Of a stretch of DNA of 9,578 nt, positions 1-5,478 are shown in pieces. The translations under genes and the position numbers were made by a program. Source of the DNA: Chloroflexi bacterium RBG_16_60_22 (GTDB taxonomy: Bacteria; Chloroflexota; Dehalococcoidia; Dehalococcoidales; RBG-16-60-22); assembly GCA_001796935.1 (NCBI GenBank), contig MGNX01000119.1, positions 27,427-37,004 on the forward strand, written 5' to 3'. The notes beneath the pieces are model-generated. The model searched no databases, had not been told where the DNA came from, and saw only the letters and a program-made list of their open reading frames with translations. Within the stretch, counting starts at the first letter, position 1, and each line of letters opens with the position of its first letter.

Positions 1-755
1 GGAAGTCCCTGGGCGCGGACATCGTTATAGAATCCACCGGCCTCTTCACGGACGCCACCAGGGCCGCCGCCCACCTCAAGGGCGGCGCCAAGAAAGTCAT
101 CATTTCCGCCCCCGCCAAGAACGAGGACGCCACCATCGTCCTGGGTGTCAACGAGGACACCTACGACCCTAAAAAGCACCACGTCGTCTCCAACGCTTCC
201 TGCACCACCAACGGCATCGCCCCGGCGGTCAAGGTGCTGCACGATAGCTTCGGCGTCAGCAAGGGCCTGATGACCACCATCCACTCCTACACCAACGACC
301 AGGTGGTGCTGGACACCTTTCACAAGGACATCCGCCGGGCGCGCGCTGCCGGCCTTAACTTGATACCCACCACCACCGGCGCCGCCAAGGCCGTGACCCT
401 GGTTATCCCCGCCCTGAAGGGACGGATTCACGGCCTGGCCTTCCGCGTGCCCACCCCCACCGTCTCCGTCATCGACTTCGTGGCCGACCTGGAGAAAGAG
501 GTGACGGTGGAGCAGGTCAACGCGGCCCTCAAGGCCGCCGCAGCGGGACCGCTCAAGGGCATCCTGGAATACTGCGAGGAGGAGCTGGTCAGCCTGGACT
601 TCAAAGGCAATCCTCACAGCTCCATCATCGATGCCCCGAGCACCATGGTCATCGGGGGGAACATGGTCAAGATACTGGCCTGGTACGATAACGAATGGGG
701 CTACAGCTGCCGCCTCGGCGACCTGGCCGTTTACATGGCCTCCCGGGGATTGTAA
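1..755 (+). CDS. gap: Glyceraldehyde-3-phosphate dehydrogenase, 5'-truncated by window edge
   Basis: This is the type I phosphorylating GAPDH, a cytosolic tetramer that oxidises glyceraldehyde-3-phosphate to 1,3-bisphosphoglycerate with NAD(P)+ in glycolysis and gluconeogenesis. The reading frame enters at base 3 (K-S-L-G-A-D) and runs open to TAA at 753-755, giving about 250 of the usual 335 or so residues. The N-terminal nucleotide-binding start lies outside the window. Visible landmarks in order are DIVIESTGLFT, the catalytic motif SNASCTTN (Cys codon at 201-203), HSYTNDQ with the catalytic His, TTTGAAKAV, FRVPTPTVSV with the phosphate-binding Arg, and the C-terminal signature WYDNEWGYSCR. 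The second Cys of the common SCTTNC motif is Gly here (SCTTNG); it is not essential for catalysis. Whether it uses NAD or NADP cannot be judged without the N-terminus. It lies on the same strand as the following GTPase gene but is separated by 131 bases holding a good promoter. Confidence 0.96.
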   Translation, partial: KSLGADIVIESTGLFTDATRAAAHLKGGAKKVIISAPAKNEDATIVLGVNEDTYDPKKHHVVSNASCTTNGIAPAVKVLHDSFGVSKGLMTTIHSYTNDQVVLDTFHKDIRRARAAGLNLIPTTTGAAKAVTLVIPALKGRIHGLAFRVPTPTVSVIDFVADLEKEVTVEQVNAALKAAAAGPLKGILEYCEEELVSLDFKGNPHSSIIDAPSTMVIGGNMVKILAWYDNEWGYSCRLGDLAVYMASRGL

Positions 756-787
756 GGTAAACTGACCCGGAGAGACTCTGTGATGAC

Positions 788-805
788 GGGTTATTTTTAT
801 AACCC
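788..805. repeat. Perfect 7-bp inverted repeat upstream of the first GTPase gene
   Basis: The sequence GGGTTATTTTTATAACCC has arms GGGTTAT and ATAACCC around TTTT. It lies 32 bases after the GAPDH stop and 26 bases before the -35 box of the next gene. No T-tract follows, so it is a weak terminator candidate. It could equally be a regulator-binding site for the GTPase promoter. The role is undetermined. Confidence 0.5.
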
Positions 806-831
806 GAAAGAATACCGTACCTAAGTACCGA

Positions 832-861
832 TTGACATCCTGTTGCGGAATTGCGTAAAAT
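832..861 (+). promoter_or_regulatory. Sigma-70-type promoter of the first CetZ-like gene
   Basis: A perfect -35 box TTGACA (832-837) is followed by an 18-base spacer and the -10 box TAAAAT (856-861). Transcription should begin near 868, leaving a short leader. A purine-rich ribosome site (GGAAAAGG, 873-880) ends six bases before the ATG at 887. The same promoter layout recurs before the second paralogue at 5479. Confidence 0.7.
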
Positions 862-886
862 AGGAAAACACCGGAAAAGGTAAGTC

Positions 887-2062
887 ATGAAATTAGTTGT
901 TGTTGGTTTCGGACAGTGCGGCGGCCGAATCGCCGATGAATTTGCCCGCCTCAACGGAAGGGCCCACGGCCTGCGCGGGCTGGATATTATTACCGGGGCC
1001 TACGCCGTCAACACTGACCGCGCCGACCTCAGCGGGCTGCATACCATCAAGTCCGATTACGAGCACCGTATTCTCATCGGCAACCGCAAGACCGGCGGCC
1101 ACGGCGTCGGGAAAATCAACGAGTTGGGCGCCGAGATAGCCCGCGAGGACGCCGACAAGGTCATCGAGACGGTGCGTAACGCCAAGCATTTCCAGGAAAC
1201 GGATGCCTTCCTGCTCTGCGCCGGGGCGGCCGGCGGCACCGGTTCCGGGGCGATTTCCGTGCTGACGCAGCAGATTAAGGAGCGCTACGTCGATAAGCCG
1301 GTCTATAACCTCATCGTCCTGCCCTTCGACCATGAAGAGGCCACCGAAGACCGCACGGTTTACAACGTGGCCACCTGCCTCAAGTCCAGCTACCTGGTGG
1401 CGGACGCCATCTTCCTCGTCGATAACCAGCGTTACGTCATGAAGGACGCCAACCTGAAAGGCAACCTCACCAAGATCAACCACACCATCGTCCAGCCGTT
1501 CTTCAACCTGCTCTGCGCCGGTGAAGAGATAAAGTCGCGCTATATCGGCGCCAAGATACTCGATGCCGGGGATATCATCCAGACACTGGTCGGCTGGACG
1601 ACCCTGGGCTTCGGCCGGTCGCACACCCCGAGCCTGAAATCGCTCTTTTCGTCATCACGCCACTTCCGGGACAAGGCCACCGAGACGCAGAAAGGGTCAC
1701 AGGCGCTGGACGAGGCCGTCAGCGGACTCTCCGTGAAGTGCAATCCCCTGGACTCCAAGCGGGCGCTCTACCTCGTCTCCGCCCCGTCCAGGGATATCAA
1801 CGTGGACCTGATTAAAGAGCTGGGGACTTACATCAAGAACATGGCCCCGGAGGCCATCATCAGGAGCGGTGACTACCCCCGGGAAAAGGGAACCCTGGAG
1901 GTTACTATCATCCTCTCCGAGATGAGCGACGTGGAGAAGGTCAGGAACTACTTCGCCAAAGCGATTAACCTCATCACGGAGCTCAAGAAGCGTCAGGAAG
2001 GTCTGGTAAGCACACAGCGAGGGATTGATATCACGATAAAGGATATTCCCTCGCTGCTGTAA
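887..2062 (+). CDS. CetZ/FtsZ-like tubulin-superfamily GTPase, paralogue A
   Basis: A 391-residue protein with the GTP-binding half of the tubulin/FtsZ superfamily. The first loop is GFGQCGG (7-13), followed by AVNTD (40-44), the tubulin signature AGGTGSG (115-121) and the VDNQR segment (178-182). The catalytic T7 loop is LDAGDI (225-230): two acids spaced as in FtsZ (D226, D229), but Ile where FtsZ has Asn. The overall form, with GFGQCGG and a DAGDI-type T7 loop, is closer to archaeal CetZ than to canonical FtsZ. Family members polymerise head to tail with GTP, the T7 loop of one subunit completing the active site of the next. Both acids are kept, so activity is plausible. A variable linker (about 371-384) leads to a KDIPSLL C-terminus resembling the FtsZ partner-binding tail. 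The protein aligns without gaps to the gene at 5479, about 67% identical by hand count. The ATG start is supported by the paralogue's identical N-terminus. No transmembrane segment is seen. A specific role in shape, polarity or division is not deducible. Confidence 0.92.
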   Translation: MKLVVVGFGQCGGRIADEFARLNGRAHGLRGLDIITGAYAVNTDRADLSGLHTIKSDYEHRILIGNRKTGGHGVGKINELGAEIAREDADKVIETVRNAKHFQETDAFLLCAGAAGGTGSGAISVLTQQIKERYVDKPVYNLIVLPFDHEEATEDRTVYNVATCLKSSYLVADAIFLVDNQRYVMKDANLKGNLTKINHTIVQPFFNLLCAGEEIKSRYIGAKILDAGDIIQTLVGWTTLGFGRSHTPSLKSLFSSSRHFRDKATETQKGSQALDEAVSGLSVKCNPLDSKRALYLVSAPSRDINVDLIKELGTYIKNMAPEAIIRSGDYPREKGTLEVTIILSEMSDVEKVRNYFAKAINLITELKKRQEGLVSTQRGIDITIKDIPSLL

Positions 2063-2201
2063 CCCGAAATATTACCGGCCGGCCTACCCCCCTTGAAAAA
2101 CCCGCCCGCGGCCAACTCCCTGTTCCGCCGTCACTACCACCCCGCATCAATCACTGCCAGCGGCGGGTGCCGGACGGTAACGGACTCCGGCCGGGTAGTA
2201 T

Positions 2202-2708
2202 CTATCTGGCGATTTTAGAGTAGATCTGCCAGGCCTGCTCGATGGTCTCGTCACGGACCTTCCAGGCCTTCTCCAGATTGGCGTCACGGGACCGGGCGGC
2301 CCCGGCGACCGCGGCATCGTGAGCCTGGTTGGCGGCCGTTTCGGCGCTTTTATAGGCCTCTTCCGCCCGGCTGATAACGTCGGCACGGGCCTTGGCAGCC
2401 TTGGCAATCGCTCCGGCGCGGTCGGCGAGGGCCTGGCTTACGGTCGCTTCATAGGACCGGTAAGCCTGCGCCTCCGCCCGCTTGTAGGCCTTGGCCACCT
2501 GGGTTTCGTTCTCATGGTAAGCCTTGGCAACCTGCCGCTCGGCGTCCATATAGGCGGCGTAGGCCCTTTCGGCCTGGCTCATAACCTCGTCAAGCGGACT
2601 TCTCGGTCGCTCTTCCGCTACCGGGGCGTGCACAACCTCCGCAGAGGGAGTTTCAGCTTTCTCTACTGGTGTAGAGGACTTCTTGGTTCGCTCTTTCTGG
2701 TCAGCCAA
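2202..2708 (-). CDS. Hendecad-repeat coiled-coil protein, 168 residues, unknown function
   Basis: I do not recognise a named family. Residues 1-45 form a charged, Pro-containing, probably disordered head (MADQKERTKK..., SPLDE). Residues 46-166 are tiled exactly by eleven consecutive 11-residue units, for example ERQVAKAYHEN, ETQVAKAYKRA, ISRAEEAYKSA and LEKAWKVRDET, leaving only Ala-Arg at the end. Typical units carry Ala at position 4 and often at 7, with Tyr or Arg at 8. Eleven residues over three turns predicts one long, near-straight or slightly right-handed coiled coil or an amphipathic helix. The start is TTG at 2708, chosen because AAGGAGG (2715-2721) precedes it by six bases. No signal peptide or membrane segment is seen, so it is probably cytoplasmic. 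It faces the first GTPase gene tail to tail and lies downstream of the larger coiled-coil gene on the same strand, with its own promoter. Possible roles are a filament or scaffold partner of the GTPases, a lipid-surface-binding protein or a stress-protective helix. Confidence 0.85.
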   Translation of the reverse strand: MADQKERTKKSSTPVEKAETPSAEVVHAPVAEERPRSPLDEVMSQAERAYAAYMDAERQVAKAYHENETQVAKAYKRAEAQAYRSYEATVSQALADRAGAIAKAAKARADVISRAEEAYKSAETAANQAHDAAVAGAARSRDANLEKAWKVRDETIEQAWQIYSKIAR

Positions 2709-2799
2709 CAGACACCTCCTTCAATTTTTAATATTGCCTTACAGCTTTATCGGGGCAAAAATTAAGGACTGGATTTTGTCCACTGCCTACTTAGTGCCA

Positions 2800-2828
2800 A
2801 GTATATGGCGCACTTTTTAAAAAGTCAA
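2800..2828 (-). promoter_or_regulatory. Promoter of the 168-residue coiled-coil gene
   Basis: On the - strand, TTGACT (2823-2828) is separated by exactly 17 bases from TATACT (2800-2805), a near-consensus housekeeping promoter. It implies a leader of about 85 bases before the TTG start at 2708, so this gene can be transcribed independently of the larger gene upstream. A 14-bp palindrome overlaps the -35 box and spacer. Confidence 0.65.
2812..2825. repeat. 14-bp perfect palindrome overlapping the -35 box
   Basis: ACTTTTTAAAAAGT is a perfect palindrome. Its right end covers the first bases of the - strand promoter's -35 box and the rest lies in the spacer. That is a natural position for a repressor operator. 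It is also AT-rich and simple, so chance cannot be excluded. Confidence 0.4.
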
Positions 2829-2861
2829 GCAATCCTTAAGCTTATCCTGCCCCAACTTTTC

Positions 2862-2908
2862 CAAAATATTTCAGTATTTTGTTAACGCCGTGAAAAATTT
2901 TTACCGGC
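2862..2908 (-). terminator. Possible weak terminator region after the large coiled-coil gene
   Basis: Just beyond the stop of the - strand gene there are two imperfect or AT-rich hairpins. One has GCCG/CGGC arms around an A5T5 core (2887-2908), and the other has CAAAATA/TATTTTG arms with a six-base loop (2862-2881). Neither is followed by a clean U-run, so termination here may be inefficient or factor-dependent. Confidence 0.25.
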
Positions 2909-2914
2909 CCTGAA

Positions 2915-5248
2915 TCAGTCCTTTTTTTTCTTGCTGTCCCCGGCATCAGCTTCTTTCTTGGACTGCTTACCCTGCTGGGCCCGCTTAACTTCATACATCT
3001 TGGCCAGGGACTCCAGGCGGGCTTCCATTTTACCACGGGTCTCCTTGCCTTCGCTCCTGCCCCTGGTGGTCTTCTCCGCCTTGTCCACGGCCTCGCTCAT
3101 GGCGCTCAACGCCGCTTCGGTAACCTCATAGGCCGCTTCGGCTTCCTCTTCCGCCGAGGATATGGCCTCGCTCAGCTCTTCATCGGCAATTTCACCCTTC
3201 TCCGATACAATCCCGGACTTGCTCAGGGTGTCCTCGTAGGCTTTCAGCGAGGCATCGGCTGTCTCCCGGGCGACGGCGCCGGTGGCTTCGGCCCGGCTGA
3301 TGGCCTCCCGGAAGGCCGATATGGATACCCCGGCGGCCTCCCTGGCCACCCTGGCCGAAGCTTCGGTGGCTTCCTTGACTGCCTTCACCGTCCTCGCCGC
3401 CGATTCCCGGGCGGCTTTGATTAACGCTTCCGTTACCTCCCGGGCCGTCTTGACCGCAGCCTCGGCCGCCTCCCTGGTCTCCCGGCTTATCTCCTCGGCG
3501 CGGACCAGCGCCGCCTGTATTTCCTTCTCGGAAGTCTCGGCGGTCTCCCGCGCGGCCACGATGGCCGCTTCAATGGCCTCCCCGACGACCTTCGTCGCTT
3601 CCTCGGCGGTCTCCCTGGCCGACTGGCTTATCTCCTCCGCCCGGGCTACCGCTTCCTCGGAGGCTTTCCGGGAGGCCTCGACGGCTTCCCGGGCGGCGCC
3701 TTCCGTGGCCTCCACCCTTTCCCGGGCCTCCCGGCTGATTTCCTCCATGCGGTCGACGGCGGTACGGAATTCGTTCGAGGCAGTTTCCGCCTTTTCCCGG
3801 GACTCTTCGCTGATTTCTTCCGCCCGGGCCACTACCTCCCGCGATGTCTCCACCGACGCCTTTGAGGCTTCCCTGGCGGTTTCGGCCGCCGATGCCACAG
3901 CCTGCTCGACCGCCCGGACCGCGGCTTCCGAGGCCTCCTGGGCTTCCCGGGCGGAGGCTTCTACCGCTTCACAGGACTTCCGGGCGGAGGCCTCCACTGC
4001 CTCCCGGGCCACCCTGATGGCCACCTCGGTCACTTCCCGGGCAGTTGTCACGGCCTGCTCGGCTTCCTCCCTGGCTTTCTGGCCATCTTCCCCGGCCTGG
4101 GCAATGGACTCCTGAATCTTCTTGACGGAGGCCTCGGCTTTTTCCCGGGTCTCCCGACTTATCTCCTCGGCTTTAGCCACCGCCTCCCAGAACTCCTTGG
4201 CGGCGGCGGTAGCCGTCTCCCTGGCTTCCAGGCTTATCTCTTCCGCCCGGGCCACCGCTTCCCGGGAGGCGCGTACAGACGCCTCTGAGGCCTCCTTGGC
4301 TGTCTTTATCGCCGCATCGGTGGCGGCCCGCGTCTCCTTGGCGACCTCGTCAGCCCGGCGCAGCGTCTCCTGCGCGGCCTTCTGCGAAGCATCATGGGCG
4401 AGCTTGGCCTCCCGGCCGATGGCCTCGACCCGGTTCATCGTCTCCTGGGACGACCGCTGCGAGGCCTCAGCTACCTCTTTGGCCACCTTGCTGATGGTCT
4501 CCGCACGGTTGGCCACTTCCTCGGCGGCCCTGGCCGCCACCTCGGCGGACTCCCGGGTGGACTTGCTCGTTTTTTCCGCCCGGCTGACCGTTTCCCGGGC
4601 CGTCTTGCTGGTGGCTTCGGCGGTATCACGGGTCTCCCGGACAATCTTCTCCGCCCGGGCGGTGGCTTCCCGGGCCGACTTTATGGCTTCATCAGCGGCC
4701 TCTTTGGCCGCCTTGAACGCCGTCTCGGCCAGGCTGACTGCCTCCTGGGACGCTTCCCGGGCCGATTCCGCCATGCCCCTGGCCTCGCGGCTTACCCCGT
4801 CAATCCGGCCCAGGCCGTCCTGGGACGACATCAGCGCCGATTCGGCGGCGTGCATAGCCTCTTCACTTATCTTCTCGGCGCGGGCGATGGCGCTCTCGAA
4901 CGCCTTGGCCATCGATTGCGCGGTCTCCTTGGGGCTGCGTGCCACCTCTTCCGCGCGGTCGATAGCCTCGTTGGCGGCCCTTATCGAGGCTTCCGCTGCC
5001 TCTTTGGCTTCGCGGCTCACCTTTTCGGCGCGCTCAATGGCATCCTGAGCGGCCTTGGCGGCGGCCTCGGCGGCTTCCCTGGCTTCCTTGCCTATCTGCT
5101 CCGCCCGGCGGGCCGCCTCCATGGCGGTCTTGGTGGACCTCTCGGCGGCCGCCCTGGCGGCTCGGCTCAGTTGCTCCGCCCTGGCTACCGCTTTCTCGAA
5201 GTCGCCGATATTACCCTCAACGTCCTCTACTGCTTCGGGACACATCAT
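2915..5248 (-). CDS. Giant modular coiled-coil protein, about 777 residues, unknown function
   Basis: No named family is recognised; it is an Ala/Glu/Lys/Arg-rich, almost wholly helical protein. I chose the ATG at 5248 because AGAGG (5254-5258) sits five bases upstream; a GTG at 5254 would add two residues. Numbering from that Met: residues 1-18 are a short acidic head with Cys3 and Pro4. Residues 19-672 are tiled without remainder by twenty 25-residue and fourteen 11-residue units. The 25-mer is a 14-residue part like EAVARAEEISREAR plus an 11-residue part like EAAEASVKAAR, and the free 11-mers copy the second part. Residues 673-777 are a degenerate acidic helix and a Lys-rich tail (KKEADAGDSKKKKD). 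The only other Pro is 106, the only Trp is 354, and there is a second Cys at 426. There is no signal peptide or membrane span. It is transcribed divergently from the second GTPase gene. A combined heptad/hendecad make-up recalls the Streptomyces polarity proteins Scy and FilP, suggesting a filament or scaffold. A LEA-like protective or lipid-binding helix is the alternative. Confidence 0.88.
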   Translation of the reverse strand: MMCPEAVEDVEGNIGDFEKAVARAEQLSRAARAAAERSTKTAMEAARRAEQIGKEAREAAEAAAKAAQDAIERAEKVSREAKEAAEASIRAANEAIDRAEEVARSPKETAQSMAKAFESAIARAEKISEEAMHAAESALMSSQDGLGRIDGVSREARGMAESAREASQEAVSLAETAFKAAKEAADEAIKSAREATARAEKIVRETRDTAEATSKTARETVSRAEKTSKSTRESAEVAARAAEEVANRAETISKVAKEVAEASQRSSQETMNRVEAIGREAKLAHDASQKAAQETLRRADEVAKETRAATDAAIKTAKEASEASVRASREAVARAEEISLEARETATAAAKEFWEAVAKAEEISRETREKAEASVKKIQESIAQAGEDGQKAREEAEQAVTTAREVTEVAIRVAREAVEASARKSCEAVEASAREAQEASEAAVRAVEQAVASAAETAREASKASVETSREVVARAEEISEESREKAETASNEFRTAVDRMEEISREARERVEATEGAAREAVEASRKASEEAVARAEEISQSARETAEEATKVVGEAIEAAIVAARETAETSEKEIQAALVRAEEISRETREAAEAAVKTAREVTEALIKAARESAARTVKAVKEATEASARVAREAAGVSISAFREAISRAEATGAVARETADASLKAYEDTLSKSGIVSEKGEIADEELSEAISSAEEEAEAAYEVTEAALSAMSEAVDKAEKTTRGRSEGKETRGKMEARLESLAKMYEVKRAQQGKQSKKEADAGDSKKKKD
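3233..5194 (-). repeat. In-frame array of 75-bp and 33-bp modules inside the large coiled-coil gene
   Basis: The whole 1962-base stretch is built of 75-bp units (25 codons) and 33-bp units (11 codons) in this order along the protein: twelve 75s (4295-5194), one 33, three 75s, six 33s (3839-4036), two 75s, one 33, one 75, two 33s, one 75, four 33s (3308-3439), one 75. The units are diverged in sequence, but their lengths are exactly kept. This indicates selection on helical register after expansion by duplication. Confidence 0.85.
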
Positions 5249-5297
5249 CCCCACCTCTTTAAAATACCGCTACCGTCTTAACGGCATAGATTATTCT

Positions 5298-5303
5298 ATT
5301 ATA
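5298..5303 (-). promoter_or_regulatory. Candidate -10 box for the large coiled-coil gene
   Basis: On the - strand a perfect TATAAT lies about 50 bases upstream of the ATG at 5248. No good -35 hexamer is found at 16-18 bases; the sequence there is merely AT-rich. The promoter may therefore need an activator, or the true start may differ. Confidence 0.4.
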
Positions 5304-5321
5304 CACTACCCTGTTTTTCAA

Positions 5322-5376
5322 TATATTACATTATCAGGGCATAGCCCTAACGTCATACGCTATATGTAATATACAT
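5322..5376. repeat. Nested inverted repeats in the divergent intergenic region
   Basis: A 10-bp pair TATATTACAT (5322-5331) and ATGTAATATA (5364-5373) encloses AGGGCATAGCCCT (5336-5348; 5-bp arms, 3-base loop). The right arm also overlaps ATGTAATATACAT (5364-5376), which has 5-bp arms of its own. The cluster lies between the start sites of two divergent genes (5248 and 5479), the expected place for a shared operator. The rest of the 230-base gap is AT-rich and holds no gene. Confidence 0.45.
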
Positions 5377-5418
5377 CAGTAGTACTAAAATTTATAGTCT
5401 TAATTTCAGCATCAGTGA

Positions 5419-5447
5419 TTGACATTCTGATGCCATTATGTTAAAAA
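5419..5447 (+). promoter_or_regulatory. Promoter of the second CetZ-like gene
   Basis: TTGACA (5419-5424) is followed by a 17-base spacer and TAAAAA (5442-5447), which carries a TG at 5439-5440 in extended -10 position. Over 32 ungapped bases, 22 match the promoter of the first paralogue (832-863), including TTGACAT, CTG, TGC and AAAATAG. A GAGG ribosome site (5469-5472) lies six bases before the ATG. Confidence 0.62.
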
Positions 5448-5478
5448 TAGCATAACTCTATCAACATTGAGGTGTATT

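Noticed and set aside
813..830. Repeated TACCG (813-817 and 826-830) as an operator
   Set aside because: A five-base direct repeat is too short to separate from chance.
893..1624. Long antisense frames inside the GTPase genes (893-1624 and 5620-6678) and dnaX (6763-7602)
   Set aside because: They are shadows of strongly conserved + strand genes with GC-rich third positions. The translations match no family and the frames lack supporting starts.
2063..2201. Terminator between the convergent first GTPase gene and the 168-residue gene
   Set aside because: There are GC-rich partial inverted repeats (GGCCGGCC near 2078; CCGGA/TCCGG at 2171-2190), but no stable stem is followed by a T-run in either direction. 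Nothing else is supported in this gap.
2915..2935. A AAA AAG, a classical -1 slippery heptamer on the - strand in the last codons of the large coiled-coil gene (run of eight A)
   Set aside because: A -1 shift would add only about six residues (G-L-I-Q-G-R) before another stop, and no stimulatory structure is clear. A Lys-rich tail explains the A-run.
3233..5194. CRISPR array or DNA-level satellite
   Set aside because: The repeats are diverged, in-frame and without spacers. They are protein-level coiled-coil modules.
3282..5369. Several long open frames (about 277, 308 and 295 codons) on the + strand opposite the large coiled-coil gene
   Set aside because: They are by-products of the 75-bp and 33-bp repeats, whose lengths are multiples of three and whose codon composition avoids stops on the other strand. 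The products are Ala/Ser/Arg or Gly/Arg-rich low-complexity sequence with no ribosome site, and the - strand frame has clean helical periodicity.
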